NCBI GenBank assembly: GCA_003956705.1
Contig: QZCP01000066.1
Coordinates: 66,533 to 130,532, forward strand
Direction of reading: 5' to 3'
DNA: 64,000 bases
DNA from: Brevipalpus yothersi
Taxonomy: Eukaryota > Arthropoda > Arachnida > Trombidiformes > Tenuipalpidae
The notes below the pieces were generated by a model. That model saw only the letters and a program-made list of their open reading frames with translations. It searched no databases and had not been told where the DNA came from. Within the stretch, counting starts at the first letter, position 1. The number at the start of each line of letters is the position of its first letter. A program made the position numbers and the translations under genes. This document shows, in pieces, positions 1 through 12,166 of the stretch.

Positions 1-2567
1 GTTAATGAAATGCATCAATTTCGTTGGGACAAAAAGGGTTGATGGATTAATTTTGGAAGAAAAGATTAAAACGACTTTTCTTAATAACCGATTCATATTC
101 ACCTTATCACTATGATAGATAAGAATCTTGATGTCTTCATTCGAAGTAACATTGTATTCATTTACTCATTCATTCATCCAAAAATTGATTGATTTAAGAC
201 CAGTAAAAGTATGTGTCTGGTGGGAGAAGAATTCAGGTACAATGAAATCAGTGAATAATCAATAAATCAATCAGAAAATTTCATTACCTAAAGCTCAAAT
301 TCGAATAAAAATCTTCAATTTTGAAGAGAATAGCTCCAAATGAAAAAAGTACATAGTGTATTTTGTAATGTAGAATTTTGGCTAGAATGTCTTGGTTTGA
401 CATAAAACTGGCACCAACCGAGGCCGATTGAAGATATAAATTTGATCAAATTTGAGAGAATTTGATGATTACCCAAATGATGAAAATTCCTAAAATTAAA
501 CAATTCCGTTATCAGGAGATGAAAATCGACAACTTCTGCTGAAAAAGAATGAAGAGTTTTGAAAATTGATTAAACGATATAATAGCAGACAAAGTTTGAA
601 TGTGTCTTTCGAATGAACATTGATACAATTGTACAATTGTGAGGTTTTACTAAGCTCTGATTATCATCGACCCTAATCTGAATATTCTGCCTATGGAAGT
701 TCTCGATCAAGAGTGGCCATGGAAATTTTCAAACTATCCGCTGATTATATTAGCCCGTATTTCCTAGGATTGATTGACGATTCCCCTCATTTGATTCCAT
801 TCTTCATGTGTCTATCATCAAGCAAGTCATTGAATTTTCACAAGAGCACATCAAGAAGTAACAGTTAAAAGTCTTGGGAGGTTGATATAATGTTGAACAA
901 TAAAAACTTTCGAAAAGAACATGAGTCCACACAAGACCTTGGATTTTTTTTCACATGGACCTTAGATGGATAGAAAATCTTTGGATGATCTTGCTTTGTG
1001 TGTATGTGTGCCTTGATTGAATTGGTCTCAGGAAGGGAGGATAATAGATTTCTGCACTTTTTCTATTCGTCAAGCTTCTACTTTGGATACCGGGAGAATC
1101 TCTATTGAACCCTTTTCCTTCTGAGCACAGGAAAAAGGAATCAGTGAAAGTGCAAAGTTGACTCTACTGGCTATTCTGAGCCTTCCTTCTACTAACAAGG
1201 CTCACACTTATTTCTTTCAATCATTTTTTAACGGTGCTGCACTTGACCGCTCCATGGTCCTGATACATAAGCACAGAGAGAGAGAGAGAGGGTCCTCTTG
1301 GGTGCCGAAAGTGAGTCGGTGGGTTAGGAACTGTAGAACGGATGAGGGGGACATGAAAGAAAAGAGAGAAGAATAAAGCCCAAGGAGGAGGAGGGGGAGA
1401 GAGAGAGAGATCAGGGTCTTTCTTGAGAGTAACACACAATTGATTCAATTTTTCGACTTTGCTCAGGCCATTTAGACCCAAACTTCTCCGCTACTGTGGG
1501 TCCTCAGATTCTTTCATCTTCCTCCTCTCATATGGAGGAGGAGAAAGTAGCGGGAAATGTTGCATGCAAAAGACGATGGTGAAGAGAAGAAGAATATCTG
1601 CATAACGAAGAGAGAGAGAGAGGGAGAGAGAGAGGAAGTTTGGAGGGGTAGAGAAAGATTTTCTTTCAAGTTTAAATTCTCAACTGAAGAATGTAGTTGA
1701 GCAAAAATTTTGAGCTAAAAAGAGGGCCTTCTGAATTTGGGCAAATCGAAGGAGAGTCTTAGATATATAACTTTGAGTGAGGCTTACTGGCAAGTTTTTC
1801 ATACAAATTCAAGTGTGATGAAATTTGGAAAAAGATTCGAAAAGATGAACAATTAGGCTCATTTTGGAATTCTTTCTTCTGAAATCCTGGCCAGAAATTT
1901 TTTGGATCATAAGTTCAAAGAGTTTCTTCAAAACTTTTCCTCAGTTTAAAGCGCATGAATGAATTGAGAAGCATCTAGATTCTCCTGGTTTCACTTTCTC
2001 CCAGCCCTTGATTGAACACTTTCAATGATCAAAAGTCGAAGATGGATTAATGTTCGCACGTGATCAATCACATTCCAATTAGCGAGTTTTTTTCTTGTTA
2101 GGATTGTGCTTGAACCTGATAGTGAAAAAAAACTTTACTTCCTCGGTTAAAAAATAGTCTAGCCAGGGAATCCATACACACACACTTACCCCGCTTACCT
2201 GCCCAGTTTCTTCCCATTCAATGTGATCTTAAACCCGAGACCATATATTTGATGTATACACACGGTGTAGCCCCTTTCCTGCCAAACCGAATAGCAGGCC
2301 ATAATGTATACTCATATATAAAAATGTTCATGGTGCTCTGGTTGGGGACCGTAATAAGGACATAATTCATACAGTTTCATGGCTTTAACTCGATTTACTT
2401 TTCCCTTTCCTCTCTCTCTCTCTCTCTCTTCCTTCTCTCGTTTCCGAAAATCTTGGCTTGGCTTTCCCCTTTGATGGTATCAAACGTATACACATACACA
2501 CAATGAAAAAACTGGGGACAACTTGATTCATAACCCACTACCGGAACACCTCGAATATCCTTCTTAG
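1..2567. other. Upstream region of the KLF gene, no supported gene
   Basis: No coding region is supported here. There are short GA/CT tracts near 1276-1290, 1613-1634 and 2411-2429. The 5' part of the KLF-like gene should lie here or further upstream. The only in-phase candidate seen is ATG at 1254 running to a GTGAGT donor at 1311 (19 codons, phase 0), but it is built partly of a GA repeat and is not convincing. Confidence 0.5.
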
Positions 2568-4713
2568 GATATCATTTCATCCAAGACATCCGGCATCAAG
2601 AGCATAAACGAATGGACCACCAATCAAGATCATCATCATAATCAGGAGAAAAAGTTACATCATCGAATTGGTGATGAGAATCAATCGCGATTAACTTTTA
2701 CCAATGAATTGGCTCGAACTTGTAATGAGTTCTTTGATCAGGTTGGATAAGGAAAATATTTTGTTTTATTAGTGTGAATGAATATCTCTCTCTTTTTCTC
2801 ACCCAAAAAAAATTCATCTTTTCTTTGCTTCTCTTTTCTGAACTTTCTCTCTGTCTCAGTATCTGAGTTTCTCCAATTTCAACAAGAATACAAATGACAC
2901 CAATAATAACAATGTCCTGAACAATTTATCATCTGGCATCAACTCAAACCTCATAAATACCACCAATTCGATGATCGGCAATGATTTGATTGGAAATCAA
3001 TTCATTCCATCGGCATACTCAACTCAACAGGAACGATCAACTTATATCGACACAACTGTGGGTGAGTAATAATTGAAACTAATCAAATCAATTGTATGCA
3101 AGAGGACATCATCCAGAAATTACTTGGAATTATAATTATAAAAATTTGAAAAATTTTTCGTAGTGCAAATATAATGATGACTAATGACTATTTTTACCAA
3201 TAGATTCAAGCAAGTCTATGTCTACCATGCGATTTCCGAGAGTATCTGAGAACAACAATAATAACAATACAAATATGGGATATTCTCAAGGATTACCGAT
3301 GGGCTTCAGTAATCAAATCTCAGAACTGTGCATTGGATCTGATATACCTAGCAGCCATGGGAATATGATTGATCTGAATGCCATCACATCAACCACTGAT
3401 TATAATGGGAATCCACAAACCAATTTACTGTTCAACAACTCAAACAACTCTATCAACACTTCCACTACCACCAATAATGCAAATAATACCAATGGTACCA
3501 CTACGATCAACATTGGTCAAATTCGATCGCAAAGTAATGATGGAATGAATATTATCAGTTCAACGAATTCATCTTCTATATCATATTTGAGCGGTGATGC
3601 CATGAGCTTCTTGTCCAATTATACCCCACCAACTCCACCGGATTCTGAGAATGAAGCCAATTATCGTTTCACATCACTCAATGATTTACCTTTGACCGAT
3701 TTTGTGGGCTCAATTGATCAATCGAACAGTGGATCAGGAAAAGTTAATCGACGAAATAATCCCGAACTGGAACGTCGTCGAGTCCACTTTTGCCATTATC
3801 AAGGATGTAATAAGGCTTATACCAAAAGTTCCCATCTTAAAGCACACCAAAGACTTCATACAGGTTATTTTCCCATGAAGATAGTCATGATCATTCTATT
3901 ATGGAGAAGCAATTTAATGGATTTTCTTAACCCCAGATTTCATAGTTTTGAAGAGTTTTAGTTTCAATTTTAGAAAGATACAAAGTTGATAGTTCAATTA
4001 GATTGCTTGATTCTGTGTGTGATCATGGCTATCTTCATTTTTTTGCTTATTTTTCTCTCTATTTTTTCATTCATCTTGTTACTGAGACACGATTTGCATG
4101 TCCAAGTGTGAAGTTGAATGTAACATCGAATAGTTTTGTTCAAAGAGTAAGGTATACATATATTCCAATGGTTATATGGTCATCGTATTTCACGATATTT
4201 CTCTTTCCATGATAATCTGGCCCAGGGAGACAGGATCCAATTCGATGGATTATCGAATCGGTTCTGGTTCAATTCATCTTCATCAAAGTTCTTTCTCATT
4301 TGATAAAGAAAAAGATAAGCTTCACTATCAATAATAATAATAGTGATAATATTTGATTTTATCAGCAAACATACACGAAATTAGACAGATTTCGAAATTT
4401 TCAATTGCATGAAAGCATAACTATATTCGAATGGAAAGTTCATCATACACTCACTGAATCAGAGAGAAGAAAAAGAAAAGTATACTTTGAATACTAATTC
4501 TTTCTCTTATCATTTTCGATTTTTTCAGGTGAAAAACCTTACAAATGTGATTGGCCTGAGTGTGATTGGAAATTTGCTCGATCAGATGAGCTTACAAGAC
4601 ACTTTCGTAAACATAGTGGAGACAAGCCATTCAAGTGTCGAGTTTGTGGTCGTGGATTCGCTCGCTCGGATCATCTAACATTGCACATGAAGCGTCACAA
4701 GATGATAATCTAG
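2568..4713 (+). CDS. dar1: KLF5/Dar1-like Kruppel-like transcription factor (5' incomplete)
   Basis: Nuclear DNA-binding factor of the SP/KLF family, expected to bind GC/CACCC boxes. Exons: 2568-2741, 2860-3061, 3204-3863 and 4529-4713 (stop TAG). Phases join exactly (0, 1, 1) at consensus splice sites, giving 406 residues without the missing first exon. The C-terminus carries three adjacent C2H2 fingers. Finger 1 starts CHYQGCNKAYTKSSHLKAH, finger 2 CDWPECDWKFARSDELTRH, finger 3 CRVCGRGFARSDHLTLH; the intron at 3863/4529 falls in the first TGEKPY linker. The stretch just before finger 1 (NRRNNPELERRR) matches the KLF5/Dar1 subgroup better than KLF6/7, and finger 2 has the arthropod Dar1-like WPEC. 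The long N-terminal part is rich in Asn, Ser and Thr and holds a TPPTPPDSE motif. In flies Dar1 shapes dendrites of neurons; that role here is inferred. Exon 2568 begins just after an AG preceded by an in-frame stop, so at least one upstream coding exon is missing. Confidence 0.9.
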
Positions 4714-6094
4714 GGAAGGAATACAACAATAACAACATTTAAACACCTTCCATTTCAAAATATTTTCAATTTTTATCATCTTTTCTCATCGTTCCACACT
4801 TACCATACACTCACGCTTTATTGGTCGCAAAGTTGGTTCCTTGATTATTTTGAAGATTAATTGCGACATGTCTCTCACTTACAAGATTTATCATTTTATC
4901 AAGTTCAGATGTGAATGAATTTGACTGAGCAAAACGATGAATTTTATCAACTCATAGAGAAGAAAGAATAGTATTTTTTTTCTATTAATCTTATATGAAT
5001 TTATGTTTTTTTTTCTAAAACCAATCAGATAATCTATATGCATGATTCACATTTGCACCAGAGAGAAATTTTAAAGAATTTTGAAACACAAAAAATATTC
5101 AGCACCCCACCAGCAGAACAGAGATGTTCTTCACCATGAAACAAAAAGAAATCCAAGAGTTTATCACTTCTCATCCGGAAATTGAAAAAAAGCAGAGTAT
5201 ACTCACAGAGAAATTTACATGATATTCCAAAGACAATTTTACCAAGATTCAGATGATTTCTATCCCATTTTGCACATGGATTTCAGAGTTTATTTCCGAT
5301 GATCCTATCATATTTTCACACAAATTTTTATATCCCACCTAAAAAATTTTGATGCTTCTCCAAATTTTATTTCTCAAAGATTTCTAGAATTCAGTTGTAA
5401 TTCATTCAAATTTTTTATTTTCAACACACATTTCTTTCCACTTTGATTCTTTTCTCCTAAAAAAATAATTGAACAAAAAAACGATTCTGTTAGGAAGAAT
5501 TTTCACCTAAATTCTATCACAGATCTGCAGTTAGATTTTCACTTTCCTCTTCTAGCACTTTATCTTCAATACAGAAGAGAAACCCTGTCATCAGCATGAG
5601 CCCACAATCTTTTTGAGGGTAATAAAAATTATTTTTCCAAATTTGAATATGCTTCGTTTACTTGATTTGTCTCCATGGATGCCACTTAGAACAATAGTAT
5701 TCTAGTATTTTTATATTCTTAGTGTTTCACAACCAATCAACTACTTGAGTTGGCTCTCCATGGCATAAAATCAGATGAGCTGATTATCAGCTAAAAAGCT
5801 CTATCTGAATATAATTCGAGTGCATTCCGAGGAATGATGGGAAAAATCTAATTTAACTAGAGCAAGTGCAAAGAATGTGGCCTCTTCATCTGATCAGACA
5901 CTCTGATCATAAGAAGAAATGTTACCGGAAATGCAAAATAATCAAACTAGTTGTAAATATGTGTTGTCACAAAATCTGATCGGGCCCTAGTTCATATTCA
6001 ATATTCAACAGTTCAAGTGTTTCGAGTGTGAAAAAAGTGAATACCGTTGAAAGCGATATTCAGCGATGAAAAGAAAATGGAATTACAAGTTATA

Positions 6095-6100
<6 letters not shown>

Positions 6101-6150
<50 letters not shown>
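6101..6150. repeat. (GA)25 microsatellite
   Basis: Uninterrupted GA dinucleotide tract. It creates a spurious Arg-Glu reading frame on the plus strand. Confidence 0.98.
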
Positions 6151-6152
<2 letters not shown>

Positions 6153-6638
6153 ACAGGTAAAAGAATAATATGCCTAACGATGAATGATGAAAAGCGCGAC
6201 GAAAGAGAGAGTGAATTGAGAGGAAGAGAGAGACTGAAAGCTGAGCCATAGAGAAGGTGACGAAGCCCTCGGCCTCCAAGGAAGATCGGAGGCCAGATCC
6301 TGGGCAGGAAAATAATGGCCTCAAGTTCGATAAGAATAGAAGCAGGGGGCTATTGGGACTATCGGGGACTATAAGAGGATGCGAACATGATTTACTCTCT
6401 CCCAAGAAGCAGGGGGAGGAAGAGGGAGTTTAAAAAGGATGTGGTACATCCGAACTCACAGATCGATTGATTCACTTCTTTGTCCCACTCCAACACCAGC
6501 GTCCATGAACCAATTCTGGCCGTAGCATTCAAATGTGTACCAATCTGACCTGAAATTCAGAGCCACCAGTGTATGTGATCTAAATATACTGACTTACTTT
6601 CTCCTCTCTCCCACTCCGGACTTTTTTCTCTGATCACG

Positions 6639-6644
<6 letters not shown>

Positions 6645-6696
<52 letters not shown>
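6645..6696. repeat. (CT)26 microsatellite
   Basis: Uninterrupted CT tract about 500 bp from the GA tract at 6101-6150 and in opposite orientation. The two could in principle pair as a long imperfect hairpin. Confidence 0.98.
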
Positions 6697-6698
<2 letters not shown>

Positions 6699-7494
6699 AA
6701 TATGATACACATTCACGGATTGCAGGTCGCTGGGTCGGGACATTATGGAGGAGTTACGATCATAGAGAACAAGGTGACATTTGATCACCGTTTTTTATGT
6801 GACCTTCTTTTTTGGGATCCAAGACTATATTTCACTTTGCAATGATGCATGGAAGAAGAGTGATGATGGTTGGATGGGAAATGAATTTTGGTACATCATC
6901 TGATTTTGAAACAAACTTTTTGCTCTGATTTTCTTCACACCCCACGGTGTGTCGGTGGAGTCCACATGCACATGGCCCTCCATAAGTAAGCCCACTCCTC
7001 CTTCATTTTGGCCATAAGAAGTGGTGTGTCTCTATGAGTTTGTGTGTGTGTGTGTACAATATAAGGAATAGTGAATAGTAAGTGTCGGTGGGACACACAT
7101 TTGAAATGGGAGCGGTATTCAGTTTCGTCCGGTTTATGGTTATTAGAGCCCACAGGAAGAGGAGAAAGTGCCTCACTTGAGGTAGGTGTGTGTAGGCGAT
7201 TGCACAAGGTGGCTATTTAAACAGAATGGCCTACTGAGAGGAAGAGAGAGAATGGTAACAATTGTTACCATTTGGGTAACCGTACTTTTTTCTCCCATAA
7301 AAGTTTCTGGAGCAAGCTTCCAGGCATTCGTTCATAATTTCTATACTGAATGGTGCAAGTAGGGTGTGTATCCACTCAGAGGAGTCTGAGAGGAATCGAA
7401 AGTCTTTGATAGATCATAAATTAGGTCATGATAAAATATTGTTCTCTTCTAATAAATAAAAAAGCATAAAAATACACATTTTGACTAATGATTA

Positions 7495-9002
7495 TCAAAA
7501 ACGGACCAGACGGATAGGAAAATTTTCTGTTATCAAATGATTGTCATCGAAAATTATCACAATATTGATTTCAAATTCTGAAAAAAGAGAAAACGAGGAA
7601 TTAGTCGTTAATTGTTAATTGAAAGTCAGTTATCATCTGAGAGGGATTTTGGTGATCAACCTACCTATTTTGAAGTTACTAGTAATCAAAGAGGGACAGG
7701 TGAAAAGTCTTGGGAAAACCATATAGATAGGAACAGTTACTCCACGAGCGATATCACCTTCACCAATCTGAATGTTTTGGATCTCAGTAGCTGGAAAAAG
7801 ATTCAATATTTAGATATTTATACAAAATTCAATCTTATAATAGATTATTTCGGATTATGCAACTTTCATTACCATCTCGTGCATAACCTTCGAGACAGCC
7901 ACATGTCTCCACTCGAACCAGCTGAAGTTCAATGCTCTTGATTGGTACATCGCAACTTTCCACCACCAATTCACCAGTGAAAGGATCCGAAAGTTTACAC
8001 ATGGTTCGATCGAGCTTTCCTATTATCTCGAAACGAGGAACTTTTCGTTTCTATTGGGACAAAAAAGAATGATTAGCTGACTTATTGAGTTACGCAGGGA
8101 TAGAAGCTCGGATGGTAATCTTGAGTCAATTCTAGAGGGAAGATACTAGAATAACAAGTACATCTCCACACAACATACAGTAGTTTCTCTGTTTTCTCAT
8201 CAGGTCATCTGAGTCAGGGAAACAGATAATATGTGAAGTAAACAAACATACAAGGTGAATGAGCACAACAATTAACTCACATCTTTAACGTTCTGTAAAG
8301 ACTCTGGTGTAATTGAAAATGAGATAGGCTGAAATTCTGTTGTTATGCTTTCTGAATCCTTTTTTTCACTTTCAATAAAAAATTCAACCACTTTCTGTAA
8401 ATCCTTATTCAACATGGACCGTTTGATTTCACACTTGAGTACATACTGAAATAGAGAATCGAATATTAGTTTAACCATGAAAACATGAGTGTAAGTACCC
8501 AAACTTACTTGCACATTAATGAATACACCATGATATGTTTCGAATAAAGTTTTGGCACCTTTTGGACGAAGAGGCAACTCAAAAGTGATATCAGTTTTTC
8601 CAGTAGGTAAAACACCACTCTTGGCTATTTCAACGGAATAATTGATCAATGACAATGGCTGGAAGGATGAAGTAAAAATTATCATCTTCATTCAATTTGT
8701 TAATCTTTGATCATCAACACACACCTTGACTGAATTGTAAAAAGCATCCATAATTCCAACATTTTTTGAGCTCAATTGCATTTTAACAGAACCATCGACA
8801 GTCAAAGATATTCCTTCATGGCGTGATTCATGCTTACAATCAAATGAGACCATACCGGTGAGATTTTCCTGCAATAATTAATCAAAATTAGCCATCAATT
8901 TAGGGTGACCAATATAACTAATCAATCAATATATTAAATACTCACGCCTTGATGATATATTTTGTTTGAGCGTTTTAATTTGATCTCAAATTGTGTTGCC
9001 AT
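7495..9002 (-). CDS. VPS26C: VPS26C (DSCR3), Retriever complex subunit
   Basis: Arrestin-fold protein that forms Retriever with VPS35L and VPS29 and recycles membrane cargo from endosomes through SNX17 and the CCC complex. Seven exons read on the minus strand: 9002-8946, 8868-8725, 8658-8509, 8445-8281, 8050-7873, 7790-7665 and 7577-7495. All have GT-AG junctions and matching phases (0,0,0,0,1,1), giving 300 residues; human VPS26C is about 297. Collinear family matches include HEGISLTVDGSVKMQLS, ETYHGVFINVQ, SITPESLQNVK, TGELVVES, SIELQLVRVETCGC, PIYMVFPRLFTCP and the C-terminal HLITENFPIRLVRF. The start ATG at 9002 gives MATQFEIKLKRSNKIY, matching the family N-terminus. Introns are short (67-230 nt). 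The pieces visible as separate reading frames all belong to this single gene. The variant is VPS26C and not retromer VPS26A/B, judged by these motifs. Confidence 0.97.
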
Positions 9003-9852
9003 ATTTTTCGATTATTATTATTATTCACTTGAACCAGCCAAAATTCAATTTTCAACCCAATTCAACGAGCACTCACAACGTAGATGGACACTCTGACAAT
9101 CAACACACAATCATCGCACATACAATCACACTAAATCACACATTAAATTACAAATTAATTAACATTCGATCCACAAAACATTTGAAAAATTCAATCCAAA
9201 ACAATATCACAAGCGCATGTACACTGTCCATGCTGATAAAAATAAACACATTTTCTGTTCAAGAGCGGCAACATTTAATTGATCCTGTACCATGTGGTGG
9301 ACATTGTCACCGTGGCAAGATGAATTATATTGATGGAAAAAAATTAATATTTCTTCCACAACAACAACAATCTTTCACCTCTTTCTCTCTCATTATTAAC
9401 ATTTTTTTACGCCAAGGTTGAACATACATATTACACAACATCGTGTGTATAATGATCGAATGTACATTATTAATTTGAAGTGGAAAAAAAAGAAGAAAAA
9501 AAACTTTTTTCCACTCTTGATGAGCCATTATAACGGTATATCTGCATATCTGTATCTAGGGAAACAATTTTTCATGGGGTAAACATATACAGTCATGTAT
9601 TCAGAGTCCAATTGCATGCTTCATGATGACCGTAGACTGTCACCGGAATGTCCGGAATTGTGGTTGTTTTCGTGGTTGTAGTAGTGTGTGTATATGAGTG
9701 TGTCCATGAGAGTACATGAATAATCAAAAACTTTTAATATCGATCTCTGTACAATACATGATGTTGTAGAACTTTTTCTACGTTAATATTATTTCATCAT
9801 ACAAACTGAAGGTATATAAGCCGATTTTGGAGCCCTTTCCTCATGTGCTCAG
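9003..9852. other. Intergenic, between VPS26C and tRNA-Asp
   Basis: Presumed 5' region of VPS26C followed by spacer. No motif stands out and no coding region is supported. Confidence 0.5.
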
Positions 9853-9924
9853 TCTCTGGTAGTATAGTGGTTAGTATCCCCGCCTGTCACGCGGGAGACC
9901 GGGGTTCGATTCCCCGCCAGAGAG
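9853..9924 (+). tRNA. tRNA-Asp (anticodon GTC)
   Basis: A 72-nt cloverleaf without intron. The acceptor stem TCTCTGG pairs fully with CCAGAGA, with discriminator G at 9924. The anticodon stem CCCGC/GCGGG encloses the loop CTGTCAC, with GTC at 9886-9888. The T stem CGGGG/CCCCG encloses TTCGATT. The internal A and B boxes match eukaryotic tRNA-Asp closely. It reads codons GAC and GAU. Confidence 0.98.
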
Positions 9925-9928
9925 AGTC

Positions 9929-9935
9929 TTTTTTT
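9929..9935 (+). terminator. RNA polymerase III terminator of tRNA-Asp
   Basis: A run of seven T residues starts four bases after the mature tRNA 3' end, the usual Pol III stop signal. Confidence 0.85.
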
Positions 9936-10294
9936 CTCTTTTAATTATATTTTTCATGATAAATATTCACTTGTTTTTGATGCATCTTTTTCTATCTCTT
10001 CTCTAACGAAAAAAATGCATGTAAATGTGTGCGAGTTGATTATTCGAATTTCATCGGAATCGTTCATGTGTTCGTTTGGGGGTCATTTTCCATCTGAGCT
10101 TTAGATCATATCACCTTTAAGTGACTGATAAGGAGAAGGACGAGGTAAAATCGATATATATATATAATTTATCAAGTTGTAAATGAATTCTGAATGGAAG
10201 ACAGGTAGATAGATAGATTTATCGAAATGTTTGATGTTCCAATAATCGTGACAATCAGAGCGATAATTTTTTTCAGACAACCTTTGATGATGAT

Positions 10295-10367
10295 TGAGAA
10301 AGAGAGAGAAAGAGAGAAAGAGAGAAAGAGAGAAAGAGAGAAAGAGAGAAAGAGAGAAAGAGAGAAA
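10295..10367. repeat. Octamer tandem repeat, unit AGAGAAAG
   Basis: About eight nearly perfect copies of the 8-bp unit AGAGAAAG, a longer-period relative of the GA tracts found elsewhere in the window. Confidence 0.9.
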
Positions 10368-11506
10368 CGAAGTGACGATAAATGAAAATAAAATCAGTGA
10401 AAATTCAGTGATACTCATGATGAAAGTTTTTTTTCCACACTTTTTCCATTTTGTCATCCTTTTTCTTATTGTACACTATTTTTTACTGACTGACACGGAA
10501 TATCATTTTTGAACTTGATCTCGAATCGAACAGATCACTCGAATAGTGAGGAAGATCTTCCTCGAGGGAAGAGAAAATGAAGAAAACGATATTTTTATCC
10601 ATTATTCTCACCATTTCTTACCTCTTATGGTATCGTATTTTTATACTCAATTCGATTTTTCCCACAATAATAAGAGTGTTATTCACAAAATTCAGCAGAA
10701 ACCATCCAGCCAACAACAACAACAGTGGCAACAAATTTTGATACTCTCAAGAGTATCGGAAAATCGAAATGGATACAATTGGACACTATTTTCGTTGATG
10801 AATCTGTGATGATTCAATTGGTCAAATAAACTGAATCAAGCGAAAAAATATGTTCAGCCAATAGCATCGTATGAGATGAGTTTTCATTTGATTACAAGTG
10901 GACACAATTTTTATTCAGCCTTTCTTCTTCCATCTATTTCTGGGATGCTCAAATCATTGAACAAACTTTTTTTTCTGGCTCACTTTACTGAGAATACATT
11001 TGACACACTAACTTACATCATGACACATGGGAATGATGGACCTTAAATTGATCAAGGTTCCAGACACTCATGTGGACATCATGATAAAGTAAGAGTCTTC
11101 AGTTCTATTTTCTCCTTACTCTTGATCTTTGTGCTTTTTATTCCACTGAATCATTCAACTAAATGAGATGGATAATCAATTTTCCTTCCTTTATCTTTCT
11201 CTGCTTCTTACTCTAATTAGCTATCAGTTGATTAAATATCATAGTAGAGTAACATTTAAGAGATATTCTGGTCACAATCGGTTTTTCGGGTTCCCCTCTT
11301 TCCAACTCTTATTCTTTCACTACCAATAATTTCCAATCACTTTGACCCGAATATCTGTTTCCCTTTGATCGTCAACATCGCTCACTTGAGAAACCTTTTC
11401 CCTTCATCCTCATCCCCATCTTCTTCTTCTCTTTCCTTTACCAAAATCTCTGAGGAAAGAAAAAGTCATCAATCCATAGGTGAGTAAGCAATTCAGTTTT
11501 TCTTCT

Positions 11507-11510
<4 letters not shown>

Positions 11511-11574
<64 letters not shown>
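11511..11574. repeat. (CT)32 microsatellite
   Basis: Uninterrupted CT tract in intergenic DNA. Confidence 0.98.
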
Positions 11575-11576
<2 letters not shown>

Positions 11577-12105
11577 AGTTACTTTCACTAGATTCTTGAG
11601 AAAGTGAAACCACTCAGAGTCGATTCGTCCAACGAAAAGCAAGAGAGAGAAAGAAAGAGAAAAAGATTCAGTCAAGTGGATAAGACCAGGCAAATGTGAG
11701 GAAACATCAAGATGAAGGATGAGGATGAGGATCGTTCAAGTCAATACATGGTAGAGAGAGAGAGAGTGGAAGAGAATGAGAAAGATATGTAGTTAGCATG
11801 ATATTTGATGAGCATGTCTTTGCCTCAAGGATTTCCTATTCACAACTTTTCCATCCACAGATAGTTTGGATCATCACCTTTACACCACCATGTCCACTAC
11901 ATGGCTCCATTCCTTCTCTCGCTCTCTCTTTCTCTCTCTCTCTTTCCATCCTCCCTCCTCTTTTACATTTTCACCATGCCCACTATAGTATATGCTTTGG
12001 GCTAAATTTGCTGACCGAGTGAATGTTCACTGGCCCGAGCATTTGGTTATGGTCATCTGTATTTTCTCGGTCCAAGTGAGAGAAAGAAAGCAATTCAAGA
12101 GAAAT

Positions 12106-12109
<4 letters not shown>

Positions 12110-12162
<53 letters not shown>
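12110..12162. repeat. (GA)26 microsatellite
   Basis: Uninterrupted GA tract about 540 bp after the CT tract at 11511-11574, again in opposite orientation. Confidence 0.97.

Positions 12163-12166
<4 letters not shown>

Larger units (their letters stand above)
4714..7494. other. 3' flank of the KLF gene and intergenic DNA
   Basis: No gene is supported. The first several hundred bases are probably 3' UTR of the KLF gene, which is convergent with VPS26C. The rest holds a (GA)25 tract at 6101-6150, a (CT)26 tract at 6645-6696, a short TG run near 7040 and ordinary AT-rich sequence. Confidence 0.6.

Noticed and set aside
8993..9421. 142-residue plus-strand frame next to VPS26C
   Set aside because: His/Asn/Ile-rich translation of AT-rich DNA, no family resemblance, overlaps the VPS26C start region.
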